Shown here in pieces: positions 22,702-35,664 of a DNA stretch of 64,000 nucleotides. The translations under genes were made by a program, and so were the position numbers. Source of the stretch: Viscum album (lineage: Eukaryota; Streptophyta; Magnoliopsida; Santalales; Viscaceae); the NCBI GenBank assembly GCA_963277665.1, contig OY728142.1:7578001-7642000 (forward strand), written 5' to 3'. The notes under the pieces were generated by a model that ran no database searches, was not told the DNA's origin, and worked only from the letters and a program-made list of their open reading frames with translations. The first letter of the stretch is position 1; each line of letters opens with the position of its first letter.

Positions 22702-25700
22702 TATAACAACCCATACTTTACATAAATTGATATTACTTAAATATTTATGTATATTAATTAAAAAATATAATAAATCCATGACAGAACCATATAGGTATAA
22801 TGTCTTTAGACACTGGGAAACATAAATAATTGGTTCATAAAACATCTACATTATCTCCCACTTATTTCTTCACAAATAGAATCCTTTTTGAAATATCTTA
22901 CATAATACCCTTCTTCATGACCTAAGGAAAAGAAAAATATGAAAGGGTGAGATCAAATTCCTAGTAAGGATAAACAATGGAAATATCAATCATATCATAA
23001 TCATAAGACATAAGAACATAACATTTGGAAGTCTTATCTTGTATGTGAAAAATCATGATATCATTTCATGAGATAAAAGTTCATAAGAATTAATGGAAAT
23101 AATACCAAAAGTCATAAAATAAGACATGAAATTTTGTGGCATACACATAAGCATATAAAATAATTTCATATAAGTCAAGGATCATTTCAAAGACCATCAT
23201 AGCGGATAATATTAATTACTGAACCAGGTTTACTTTCCATTCCATCCATGTATCACTGGACCAAATTTACTTTCTATTTAATTCATGTCTATATCATGAG
23301 ATATAAATATTTAACCAATGAATTTAAGGGATATATAGGTCCCACCCATCACATAATTAAATCATTCTTACATGTACTACAAAAACATAAATCATTCATC
23401 ATTTCATAACCCCAGAAATAAAATAGGTTTCTTAAACATCATTCTATAATAACATAATCCATATAAAATATCATTTCATAATTAACACAATAAAATCATA
23501 TTAATAATATTGATAAAAACGTAACCCTCTTTAAATAGCATCATCTTATATGAAAAATAATTTTGATAAAACACTTGAAATTAATTCTTGAGGAAAATAT
23601 CCTTTCTTATTCAAAATATTTTTCTTTTATAAAAAATTCTACACAATTTTTTTCAAAAAATAATTTATTTGAAAATAAAATTGAAATTGTGTAAAGGAAG
23701 CCTCATGGAAATAAGGCATTATGAAGATGTAAAAATCCGATTATGATTTATAAGTTAAAAAAACATTCTCCTCTTAATTTTTTTAGAAATGTTAAAAAGT
23801 ACCTCATATCGAATAAAAAAGAGATTCCTTTCACACCCTTTAATAAAAATCAAACAAATGATAAAATTAACTTTAAATTTTTTTAAAATAATAGAAATAA
23901 TATTACATTATTGGGAAACATGGATGTGGATGATCAATATAACCTAGTAAATACTTATGTATAAACAATCATGGATAATAACGAGATTGAAAAATTATCC
24001 CTTACCATATGTCTGATTTCCTTTGTTTATATTCAAACCTCATGTGAAATGATTTAAATAATGTTATTTAATTATTACAGAATCATATTATTATTTTTTG
24101 ATATCATATATAATCATATTATCATTAATTTGTTAGTAACATTTCATTGTCATTCGTTATTAGGATATTAACTGATTTATGTTCTTGTGAAAGTTTTTTT
24201 GAATAAGTTCATGTTTAAATTATTGGGTTATATTTATATCATTTAAAGAATTATATTAGTATAATATAAATCATATTATTAATTAAATTCATGTATATAG
24301 TCGTGGTTTAATTAAGACCATGTAGAATGAATCACATCCCATTTTAGAGACAGTATGTCGTATGTACGCATGAGTGAAGATTTGATTCCCATAATTGTTG
24401 AGTGGTATTGAAGTGGATGGTGTATAATATTTCAGAATAAGTATCATGTTATAATAACATATAGTTATTATTTACCTCATTATACCCATCCAAGTATGAT
24501 GGTGGTGAAAAAAATATTACAACATGACGTGGAGACGGTAATTCGTACATACACACGTGCAGGGATTTTCATTTTCCATAGGATGGATAGAAGGTGGAAT
24601 ATGGTTGTTTCAAAATTATAATAACATATCAGTATATGAGTGGTACTAATTTTATTATTTTAAAATGAAACAACTAATGAATAGGAAATAGAAAAAGAAA
24701 TAATTTTGAAAGAATCAGTAGATGAGATTACCTCTTCCTCGACGTGCTTCCACTAAATATCTTCTTAGAGCACTAGAGTTTGTATTTAAAGATAACCAGA
24801 ACCTCTAGAATGTAAATAGGGAAGTTGAGAAGGAAAAATGGAAGGGTAGTTTTGATCTTTAAGTATCAAAGTGAAGTATATAGGTGAGGTAGGAGCTATC
24901 ATTTTATAATTGAGCTGAGGGGAACTTTTGGAAGCTCCGTAAATAATAATTTATAATAAACTAAAACCATAAAAAAACCTCCAAAATGTACCAATTTTGA
25001 AGATTAGATGATATAGGATTTTAATATAATCAATCAATAAATTTTGGATAAGTATTTATGTCAATTTAAAACATATAATTTTAATTAACACTTAGTTACT
25101 CTATTTAATTTTTAACTAGGGTAGCAAATAATTCAATATTATAAGGGTGAATTATTTACTTATTTGATGTAAAATAGACCATAAATAAATAAATTAGATA
25201 TTTTTATATCATATTATTATTATTATTTATTTTTAAATAATTTTTACTTATTTTCAAATAATTTAATAAAACATAATGTTGATAAATAATCAATAGTATC
25301 AATTTTGACACTATTCAATTCATTGATTTTTAAATATATTTATATAACAAGATAAATTCATTTTTTTATATTTATATAAGTTCAAGGTAATCTATAAAAT
25401 TCATTTTACATGTTAATTAGAAAAAAATTTATTTACTTTAATATTTTTAATAACATTTATTTAATATTTCTCTTAATAAAATAATTACTACAATAGTATT
25501 GTGTAATTATTTAATATTCATATTTGTTGAATATAAATTTAAAATAAAATAATATGATGAAGATAAATATGATAGATTTCATAATAATTCCTTTAGTTGA
25601 ATTTCATTTCTAGAAAATCCAATATTTAAAATGTTATACTTATTAAAATGATTTAGTTATTAAAATTTTAGTGAGACATATTTACCTTTTCTTTAAATAA

Positions 25701-26773
25701 GATAAATTTAATGTCTTAATCTCATCCAAGTGGATTCAAATGGATACCATTTCGACCTAATTATGATTTAGGTAAAAAAACTAATCCAATTATATTAATA
25801 CAAGTGTTAGGGTAATTTTACCATAGTATTCTTACCCTTAATTACCTGGTTTACCCTTTTACCGTATGAATAAAAAATTACCGAAGTTACTATTCATAAT
25901 GCCCAAAAATAAAATGAATATATTTACATAAATTTTTAATACTTATTTCTAATATAGAGTTTATTTTTACAAATTCAAAACACATAAGTTTTATTAATTA
26001 ATTTAAAATTAACCGCATTGTTAGAAAGAGAGAATGAGTTTTAAACGTTAAAACATTGTAAAAGATTGAAATGGTTTTACATCTGAATTAAATGTAAAAT
26101 TAATAAAAATAAAATAAATTATATTTAATGATAAAAATATATTATATTTATAATTTAAAACCATTAAATATTATAATTTAACCATATAAATTATTTTGAT
26201 GAAAAAGTTTGTTTTCATAAAATATAGTGTATTTTTACTATTCATAAAAACTTGAAAGTTATCAGAAAAATATCATCAATTCATCCAAAGTAAATTTATA
26301 TGTCCTTATTAAAAATAAAATGTTTATGTTATCATATAAAAATTATTAATGTGTCAAAATATTAATTTAAAATGGGTTCTCTATTCAAAGGCGTAGAATT
26401 ACCCTTAAAAAAATATAGTTTTTATACATTAAACAGGGTTTATTCATACCCTATGTATAAAGTATCCTCTAGATGAATATAAAAAATATTTTAATAATTA
26501 TATAACAAATATATCTCATTAATTTCATCAAAAAACAAAAATATCTAATTGATTTATATTTCTCATAAATAATTGGTAGCCAATTAATTTACAATTCACT
26601 TTCATAAGTTAGGTATACTTATTCCCTTTAACCTAACGGCTAAGCTATAATAATAATTTTGTACTAAAGGTGTATCACAGTTCTATTAAACTCATGATTT
26701 CATGAAATACAAGCTACTAAAGAATTAAAACTATTTAAATAAAATATTTCAAAAAAACATCTGGCATGTTACA
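22702..26773 (-). repeat. Element 2, 5' LTR (4,072 bp)
   Basis: Partner of 685-5,154, with minus-strand start TGTAACATGCC and end TTGTTATA. The TATA box is intact here (minus-strand AATTATAAAAT, 24,901-24,911). Hairpin-module copies lie near 24,325-24,390 and 24,505-24,572, with eroded palindromes (GTATGTACG and GTGTATGTACG on one strand or the other). It contains no gene. Confidence 0.92.
24325..24572 (-). promoter_or_regulatory. Eroded hairpin modules in the element 2 5' LTR
   Basis: The positions match the two modules of the 3' LTR. GAATGA...GATTC arms remain at 24,325-24,388, and a GGAGACGGTAATTCGTAC box lies near 24,530-24,548. The palindromic loops carry substitutions that the other LTR lacks. 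Confidence 0.5.
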
Positions 26774-26778
26774 TGTAA
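26774..26778. repeat. Target-site duplication of element 2 (right)
   Basis: TGTAA, identical to 680-684, immediately after the right LTR end. Confidence 0.9.
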
Positions 26779-26912
26779 ATATAGAGTCAAACTTCCTTCC
26801 AAGTGTTTTAATTATGGTAAATCTAGATATTTTCCAGCCAAAAACCCTACAAAAATTAGAGGAGAAAATGATGATAAATACGCCACTAGGAACACCACTT
26901 GTAAGAGCAATC
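26779..26912 (+). pseudogene. Ty1/copia gag remnant with damaged zinc knuckle
   Basis: Continuation of the gag remnant at 1-679. One frame reads LPSKCFNYGKSRYFPAKNP, which fits the copia gag knuckle CX2CX4HX4C with the second Cys, the His and the last Cys replaced. An acidic stretch (ENDD) follows, as in related gags. It is cut off at 26,913 by the LTR array. Confidence 0.6.
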
Positions 26913-28504
26913 TATGATAGCCCAAACCTAATTGTGTAGTAATCACATGACTTAAATAAATATTTTATTACAATACATTCCATAGACCTTTAGGTTTAGT
27001 GTTTTATGTAATTTAGACAAAACATTAACTAATAAAACTCATTCCATTTTAACTAATGGATTTTTTTCACTATGAGTGAAATTGATTATTTCATAATAAG
27101 TCTTCAATTTCTCCCACAATTTTTTACATAGTAAACTCTTCTATAATAATTTTTTTATCTACATAACCTAGGGAATGAAAACATAAGAAAGGGGTGAGAT
27201 CAAACACTCACTAAGGGGTGAATAAAAAATTAATCAACGACGAGTTCATAATAAAAACTAAAATCATGAACATAAGAAAAATTTCACAACATCATGGGTG
27301 ATTACCATAAAAAAAGTGAGATTATAAGTACATAGAATAATAAATTGAAGGAAAATATATCAAAATATAGACATAATAGATATTACATGTTTTATAATTA
27401 TTTAACATATACCTTGAATCATGAGATCATAAGACCAAATGAATAACATCCTTTAATCATGGGAGAATCATAATTATAAAAATATTGTGAAAAAATAATT
27501 CTATATCATGTTCACAAATAAAATTATGAAAAAATCTTCCGCTATCTCATACACACAAAAACACATGAACAAGTATTCCCATATCCCATTTACATAAAAA
27601 AATTATGAAAAATGATTCTCACATCTCATCAACACCAGAAACTTGTGAACAAATATTCCCAAATATTACACATGAAACATTTCATCATCTCATGTGTTAT
27701 AAAACATCAACCAACACATTGCAGGGTAATATATTACCCCACATATCATCATCCATACATATTAGAAACACATAAAATCAAACATTCATTATATCATAAA
27801 TAATACATGGAAAAATAATGGGTTTCTTAAACCTTTCAAAAAAAAAATCACATAACATAAATATAAAATATTATAAAATATCAAAAATATCATTCTCTAA
27901 AATGAATAAGATCATAATAAAATATAGAGGATAAAAAAAATCACTTCATGAGTGTAAAAACTTTGGGGGTTAATATAATTTAAAGTACTATATTTTTCAC
28001 AAAAACTTTTAAAACATTTAATTAAAAATTACTTATTTTTTTCATAAAGGGAAACATAAGAATTTTGAAAAAATTATTATAAAGAGTTCTAAATAAAATA
28101 CAATTGAACGGATATAAAGTTAATCAAAAGTAATGTGAAGTGTAAGATAAAAAAAATTTATTTTGAAATGATGAGAGACCATTAAAATATTCTGAAAAGA
28201 CATTTTTGAAAATCCCATAATTAAACTTATTTTTGAACTTCCATTTGAAAATGAGGTAAATAGAAATGAAAGTTAAAAAAATATATATATAAGAGATTAA
28301 AATAATAGTGGCTTTATAATTAATGATCATATAAATTCCCTAGATATATTATAAATTTTTAAAGATCTTTTTTTATAAAGAAGTTGAAAATAAATCATAA
28401 TGGCTCGAGTAAAATTTAAATAAAAAATCTCAAAGGAGAAATAAAATAAAATTGAACATAAAATACCATTAAAAATAATTAATTCAAGATATAATATATA
28501 AAAT
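26913..28504 (-). repeat. Array LTR A, first part
   Basis: Starts TATGATAGCCCAAACC, matching the starts of LTRs B and C, and abuts the copia gag, so this is the array's 3' end on the minus strand. CAATC at 26,908-26,912 would be the target duplication, but the other end of the array is lost. It is interrupted at 28,505 by element 3 and resumes at 38,291. Confidence 0.85.
28500..28504. repeat. Target-site duplication of element 3 (left)
   Basis: AAAAT, repeated at 38,286-38,290. LTRs B (near 44,030) and C (near 51,190) show the uninterrupted site ATATATAAAATAGG. An alternative phase of one or two bases cannot be excluded. Confidence 0.8.
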
Positions 28505-31050
28505 ATTCATGAACCGTCCCCCGGGGCCCATGCTGTGACTACCCCAATCCCACCTTCCATAGGCTAGGGACTGGTGACTAGCACAGAAAAGGAATATCCC
28601 AAAAAGGGAAGGAATTTATTTTAAACCTGTACACACAAAGATATGAAAAAATGCACAAATCTAACCCTGAAGGAAAGAAAATTAATACAACCACCAAAAA
28701 GTACCACCATTGAGAGTAAAGTGTGTAACTGAAAGTAAAGGGGTCATAATACAAGCCCAATTGAAAGGAAAGTATAGAAAAATAAGTACAAGCTCCGGAG
28801 GTCATCCGACAAGGATCCTACATGAAGGGTAGGTGAAGATATCCCTCAGATATCACTGTAGAAAACCACGTATATCGATCCACATCTAAACACCTTCTAG
28901 TCCTAGCTCCCCAAAGACTCGGTCAAATATGTCTGTCATCTACACAAGACACAACAGGCTCGGGCGAAGCCCGTGCAGGGGTGAGTATAACAATACTTAG
29001 TAGGGACCCCGAGACCCCCAAAGGTCTCTCAATAATCCACAAAAGAAAACACCACAAAGGAAATACCATAGAGGTAATACCACCAAGAAAGATCTCCAAC
29101 ATATTGCACAAAGTAAAAGAGGTATCACACACCAGGTATAACTTATGTACATAAGTAAAGATGATTAGTCGTAAAGATAAATCATCTTATTTTTTCGAGT
29201 GGCTCTTCTGCTGATCTTTATAGGGTTTCTAGGTGCTGACCCACACATGATCACTAGGTGCTGACCCACATAGGATCTCTAGGTGCTGAACCACATAGGA
29301 TCGCTTGGTTCAGACCCACACATGATCTCTAGGTGTTGACCCACACATGATTGCTAGGTGCTGACCCAAACAAAATTGTTATTCATTATTCACATCACAG
29401 CCAGCCACTGTATTCCCGTACATATCACACTTTATCCTAAGAGGATCCTCTCCTAAAGACATCGGTCATACTTCAACTGCCACAAAGTTCCATATAGAGT
29501 GACCCCAAAGGATCGTCTCATTGAAAGGGTTCCAATGCAATAGACGACGCGTCAAACAGACACCCAATATGTAAGATATGGGAATTTTTGTAAAAAGGTT
29601 CTGGTTGGATTTGAGTCCAATATAACAAGGCCATACGCCAACTTCTTCCAAAACTCACGTAGAGTATCTCAGAAGGACCTCCTTGTCGCAAGGGTCCCAA
29701 TGCCACCGACGACACATCAATCGGTCACCCTATTTGAGACATAAATTCGTTTTAGTGAAACGAGGACCAATTGGTTCCAGGTCTGGTTTGACCCAGTCAG
29801 ACCGACTCAACCCAACCTGGACCGACTTGGGCCTGACCCGGTAGCACAGGTTCGGCCTAGTAGCGTGAGTCCGACTCGGTAGTGTGGGTCCAGACCATGT
29901 GTTCGGCCGGGCCGGGAAGTGGTGGGGAGCCCTATCTGACTCCTTTGCTACCGTAGTTGAGAGACTACGGCCCATCACGTACCGCGCCGCATGCGGCTGA
30001 GCGAATGTGTCCTCCACATCACCCGCGGACCAATTACATGAGTTGACTTTGGTCAACGCGGTGCCAGTGTGGCGTGGTAGATCTCCAGCACCGTGGTCGA
30101 GTGACTGCGTCCTCCGCCATTTGCCCGTGCGGCCTAGACGCAGGCCGCCATCTCCTCACCACCGTAACTAGCTAGCCGTGGCCCTCTATCATCACAGAGC
30201 ACCGACAGGTCCGCCGCCTCCATCCACCCACTGCCGCCATCGCGGGCCACCATTGGCCTCCACCAACCACCATTTTGAGAAATCATCCATGAAGAATGCA
30301 CATGTAGAGCGGCTTGAGGCTTGTTCGAGTTATCCCACGTGCTCCGTGTTAGAAGTTTAAAAACATGCAGAGGTTTAGGGATTCTAATTCGACTAACACG
30401 AGTGATAGTATAATCCAAGATAGAAAAAACCCAAAAGAATTCACCCTCCCACAATAACGTACGATTTTTAGATTAACCTGTTCTTGGGTTAATCTACGTT
30501 CGTCGTTTGGAATAAGAATGGGGAAAATTTAAAATCAAATAACCCATACCTAGATTCATTGGATCTGTTGATAATGAAGGATGCGATTCACGTCATCGTT
30601 GATCCGCGATCGTTGGCCTTAATTGCTACTTTTCAACCTCCGGATCCGATCCTCCAAAGTACATGGATTCATTCTTCATTCTTCATTAGAGAGAGATTCT
30701 GCCCATGGTTCATCAGAGATTCCCCACGTTTATTAATCCCCAACTCCAATAAGTTTGATTAATAAAAGAAACATCCGTAGTGATGTTTCTCTCATTAATG
30801 ATGCTCATTAATGACTCACATTTAATGAGTCATTAATGAAACATTAAGATAACACCATCACGGTTACAAATGATCCATTAATGACACTCCAGTAACGATC
30901 CTCATCATTGAACTAATGCGTCTCCATCCACTGATCAACAGTGTGAAAAATAAAATAACTTTGTAAAAGTTATTTTATTATTTTCTTTAAAAAGTCCCAA
31001 AATTAACTTTTCCATCTAACCCTTTCCGGTCTAAGTTAAGTCTTTTCTAG
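28505..31050 (-). repeat. Element 3, 3' LTR (5' end deleted)
   Basis: Matches 35,665-38,057 of the partner LTR. Homology stops at TTTTCTAG (31,050), and the next bases already belong to the integrase tail. The terminal ~228 bp seen at 38,058-38,285 is absent. It holds a 25-bp tandem repeat and a GC-rich tract near 29,800-30,260. Open frames in that tract lie in a low-complexity GC-rich region, partly recur in the other LTR, and are not recognisable proteins. Confidence 0.85.
29231..29372. repeat. 25-bp tandem repeat, about six copies
   Basis: The unit AGGTGCTGACCCACACATGA plus five further bases repeats with an exact 25-bp period, the last copy incomplete. The other LTR of the same element has about three copies at 36,349-36,423. 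Confidence 0.9.
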
Positions 31051-34000
31051 GAAATGACACATGATGGATCATGCACGTACCTCCTCAGCTGTGACACGTG
31101 GAAGAAATCATGCACCCATTACATCTATGGGGGAAGATATAGGTGGTACGCCACCTCGCCAACTCTGCTGAGAATCTGGAAAGGTTTGATAAACCTCAAA
31201 GATAACTTGCTGCCCTGACCAAATCTCTGCAATCCCCATTGGCGAGATACTTGAAGGAAAACATGGTCTCCGTCCTCAAACTCCGAGGGTCGCCATCTAC
31301 TATTTTCATAAGACTTCTTTCTTCCCAGTGTTGTCCTAATCCACTCCTGGATGATCTACACCTTCTCAGTGGTATCTTGTAACAACTCTAGAGCCATGAG
31401 TATGGACTCCCCTGGGTCTGTCCAACATAGAGGTGATTTGCATGGCTGCCCATACAAGGCCTCAAACGGTTCCATGACAATGGTCGAGTGATATCTATTG
31501 TTTTACAAAAACTACACTAGTGGTAGGTGGTCCTCCCAATTGGGACAAAAATCCAGGACACTAGCACGAAGCATGTATTCCAAGGTCTGTATGGTATGCT
31601 TCTTTTGACGATCCATCTGGTGGTGAAAAGTTGGGCTCAAGTATAGCTGATTCCTGAATGCCTCCTACAACCCCTTACACAACTGGGATGTAAAGCATGA
31701 ATCACGATCTAAGACTATCATTGAAGGTATCCCATGAAGCTGCACTATATCCTAGACTTTGAGGTGTCCCAATCCCTCTACCAATCCCCGCTCTATGATG
31801 GGTACAAAGTGAGCCAACTTGGTGAGTCGGTCAACGATCACCCAGATAGAATCATGTCCCCTAGATGTGCCTGGTAACCCCGTCATGAAGTTCATAGAGA
31901 TATCATCCCACTTCCACTTCGGTACCTCAAGTGGCTATACAAAGCCTGCTGGAACCTGATGCTTGGCCTTCAATTGCTGACAAGTGAGGCATCGTGAAAG
32001 GAACTCTACCAGTTCTTTCTTCATCCCTGGACACCAATACTAATGTTTGAGGTCCAGATACATCTTTTACACACTAGGATGTACTGTAAAAGAAGAATTA
32101 TGGAACTCAATGAGCACCTCCCCTCATAACTTTACTAGTACCATGGTGCCTCATTTATAAAGGATGACGTGCTACCCACATATCGATAATCCATCAAGAG
32201 AATTACTTGAGGATAACTGAGCACGTCGTGCCTCACAGTCAACATGAACAAGATATGCCTCCCTATCTCACTATAAGAGTGGGAAGTGAAAATCATAGAT
32301 TGGAGGTAAGATTACCCAACACTATCCACGAAGGATATCTACATCGCAACTAGCTGCTCTGTCACCTCACTCAGCAGCTATAAATCAGACCTCCTCCTAA
32401 TTGCATCTGCCACCACATTCCCCTTCCCAAGAGTATAGACTATCTCAAAGTAATAGTTCTAGAAGAACTCCAAACATCACCACTATATCAAGTTCATATC
32501 CTTATGTGAGAATATATAACTAAGAATATCTTGGTTGGAGTAGACAATAAATAGTTCACCCATGAAGTAGTGACACTACATATTCAAGGAAACGACCACT
32601 ACTGCTAACTCTAGATCCTGGGTTACATAGTTATGCTCATGATGCCTCAGCTGCCATGAGCCGTAAGAGATCATTGATCGATCCTACATCATGACACAAC
32701 CCAGTCTGGTCCCTGATGCATCCCAGTAGACTACATAACCAACTCCCTCTTCTGGTAGTCTCAAGATGGGGGCACTCGTCAGTATCCACCACAACTTCTG
32801 GAAACTCTGCTGGGACCTCTCCATCCACACAAAGGGTTTCCCCTTATTTTTCAAAGCTGAAAAGGGTTATAATTATTTGGAAAATTTAGGTACAATCCTC
32901 TAGTAGTACCCAGAAAACCCCAGGAAACTCCACACCTCGGGCATGCTCCTAGGTATATCCCAAGAAAGAACTACCTCTATCTTTTCCAGATCCACTAAAA
33001 ATATAGCCTCTGAGATGACGTATCCCAGAAATTGGACCTACCAAATCTAGAATTGATACTTCAAGAGAATACCATAAATTTGGTTCTCTCGTAGTGCGTC
33101 TAGGACTACCCAAAGGTGTGTAGCGTGCTTCTATTCTGACACTGAGTACACCAAGATGTCATCAATCAAGACTACCATGAAACGATCAAGGTAAGGCTAT
33201 AAGATCTTGTTCACGAGTCCCATGAACACTACTGGGGCATTGGTCACACCGAAATAAATCACCCAAAATTCATATTGGCCATTCCGATATCTAAATGTTG
33301 TCTTCAGTACATCTTCATCTCGTACCCAAAGCTAATGATAGCCTGATCTGAGGTCGATCTTTGAGAACCACATTTCTCCCTTTAGTTGATCAAATAGGTT
33401 ATCAATCCTCGGTAGTGGATACTTGTTATTCATGGTCACTTGGTTCAGGCACTGGAAGTCCATGTATAGCCTCAATCTCCCTTCTTCCTTCATGGAGAAA
33501 AACACCGGGGATTCCCATAGAGAAACACCGGGCCTTACAAACCCCTTCCTCTACAAGTCTTGTAGCTGTACTCTCAACTCACAAAGCTCCAAGGGAGCCA
33601 TCCCATATGCAGTTTTAGATATCAGTTCCATCCTTGGGTATAAGTAAATACAGAATTCTACCTCTCTGTGAGAAGGTAATCCTGGTACATCCTCTAGAAA
33701 GACATATTCATACTCGTCCACCACTACAAGAAAGCTCAAACTCCCCTCTTCCACTATACCGAGGGTGAAGCTAGCCAACTAGTGAGTGATCAGCTTCACC
33801 CTCATTAAATAAAGTCCATCATATGCTATAAAGGTTCCCTTATATCCAGTGAAGGAAAACCTGGTCCCATCCTCATGGACAAACCACACTTTGCACCTAA
33901 AAAAGTTGATCTGAGTGTGGACTATAGATAACTAGTCCATACCCAAGATGACATCGTAAGGAATCAACACTACTACTAAGAGATCCCAACTGAAGATCTT

Positions 34001-35320
34001 TCCTCCTAGAGTAAGTTCACACTGCTGGAAGTAGTGTGTAACTGTCTAATCCCCTCCTTTAGGATTCTCTAATCATAACGATCGAGCCAACAGATCCACC
34101 AGAATCACTGAGCCACGAACAAGGTCTACATCAAGGAGAGAGTGATTGGAGCCCGTGTCTATAATAATTGAAGGTAAGGTGGAGTAGACACAAATCATAC
34201 CTATAATCATCTATGGAGTGTCATGGTCATAGGAATCTATCCCCTGAAGCTAGACCCGCCTCTCTCCACCTGCTCTTAGAGCTCGTGGTGGACCTCTTAC
34301 GGGTGGTGGTGGTAGTACCTCAGACCGTCGTCCACCGCCTGTCACTCAGACTCCTCACCTTCCACGTTCTCTGCACTACAAACCTCCTCACTCGAACCTC
34401 TATTGCTTTATCGGTGGTCCCTTGATCACTTTTTGGTCATCCATGTGGGGAGTCAGATAGTCACGAGACATGTGCCCCTATCTGCCTCAAGAGTAACAAA
34501 ATCTAGCACTTAGATGACCTCCTCCACCTCACAAGAATCCCACCTATGACCCTGCATCCTGGGGTCATCCTCTGGAAGGTCTGGCCCATTTGGGCCTCTA
34601 CATTGTCTGACTACTTCCTGCTGTAGATGACTCGACCACCTATCGCCCAATGGTGGCTCTCACCATCAGTTCCTGGTAGGCTAGGAAGTTCTCCACGAGT
34701 AGGGATTGCTCTAGCACTCCAGCCCATGTTGGGATTATTAGTGAAATCATCAATGCTCTAATCTCCCATCATAGCCCTTGCTCAATGGTCTGATCCCTGA
34801 AGAAAGGGTCACATACCATGTCTATGGATTAACAGGAGAGGTCGGTAAACCTTGCTAAGTACTGGGCCAAAGTCAGGATGCCCTGCTGTAGGTGGAATAA
34901 CTCCTGAATATGAAATGAGCATAGTGTTGCTAGTATGAACTTTACCCTAAATAGGATCTCGAAGTCTGAACAGATAAGGGTCACCTCCTCATGTGTATGG
35001 AGCATCAGGATCCACCATCTCCCATTTGTTCACTGAAAAAGGGTAGCGGCTAGAACCACCATCTGGTATGTAGGTGTCTCTACGAGGCGAAAAACCCAAG
35101 TAACTGCCTCCATATAATCCTTAGCTTCATGAGGATCTATCTCACCTCAAAACCTCTGTGGAATTTGCCTCTAGTACTCGTGTAATGCTATCAGTAAGTA
35201 TTCACTATCTGCTGGGGGGGATGGTAGGAACTGATGATCTCTAGGTGGTGGTGGTGCTGGTACACCACCTGAAGGTGCTATCACTATAAGTGGTCCCTAC
35301 ACCAATGACTCATCACTCGG
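31051..35320 (-). pseudogene. Element 3 gag-pol polyprotein, decayed
   Basis: Minus-strand gypsy polyprotein with many stops. Gag at about 35,170-34,800 includes IDPHEAKDYMEAVTWVF. Protease at about 34,170-34,130 shows DTGSNHSLL. RT at about 33,600-33,150 shows [24 protein letters not shown] and the active-site region VVLIDDILVYS. RNase H at about 32,790-32,550 shows VVYWDASGTRLGCV. The integrase zinc finger and core (about 32,060-31,450) are fragmentary. The tail shows SRVGEVAYHL and FHVSQLRRYVHDP up to 31,066, where the deletion joins it to the LTR. The gag start was not determined. A pyrimidine run ending in CAG lies just upstream at about 35,380-35,395. Confidence 0.85.
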
Positions 35321-35650
35321 TGGACCATCATCGTGATCTCTCACTAGAATCCTGGATGGCTGTCTTCATGTAGGAATCCTGTAGAGAAATAGATGCTCCA
35401 CAATCAATAAGTTATACCTAGTGAGTAGACTCAAAAAGAGATAAATAGAAAAATATTTCAAAAAACACATGTAACTAGTGTTTTCGTGTATTGAGTCAGA
35501 AAACAGAATTCAATGTCCTGGTGTATGGATACATTGGCCCCTGCACCAACAGTGGGCTCCCTAAGCTAAAATCTGAAATGAAGACACCTAACACTATTGA
35601 ACCCATTGAAAATATAGACTTTTAGTTCTTCTGGTAGAACATACCTCCCT

Positions 35651-35661
35651 CTGATACCACT
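35651..35661 (-). promoter_or_regulatory. Primer-binding site of element 3
   Basis: Minus strand TGGTATCAGAG, an exact initiator tRNA-Met match, 3 nt from the proposed LTR end. Confidence 0.9.
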
Positions 35662-35664
35662 TTT

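Larger units (their letters stand above)
685..26773 (-). mobile_element. Element 2: old Ty3/gypsy (Tekay-like) retrotransposon, split by element 1
   Basis: A complete but decayed LTR retrotransposon in minus orientation: 5' LTR at 22,702-26,773, primer site at 22,689-22,699, gag-pol from about 22,470 down to 20,240 and again from 7,440 to about 5,170, polypurine tract at 5,155-5,167, and 3' LTR at 685-5,154. A perfect 5-bp TGTAA duplication flanks it. Removing nested element 1 and one copy of its duplication leaves about 13.3 kb. The reverse transcriptase reads across the removed insertion. The two LTRs differ at roughly one base in eight over the first ~115 bp I compared, so this insertion is far older than element 1. 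Confidence 0.93.

Noticed and set aside
29231..29372. CRISPR-like array
   Set aside because: The 25-bp units are directly contiguous without unique spacers, and the setting is a plant LTR.
29730..30056. Minus-strand frames around 29,466-30,454 as possible host exons
   Set aside because: They lie in the GC-rich part of the element 3 LTR, recur in degraded form at 36,433-37,344 in the partner LTR, and show no domain.
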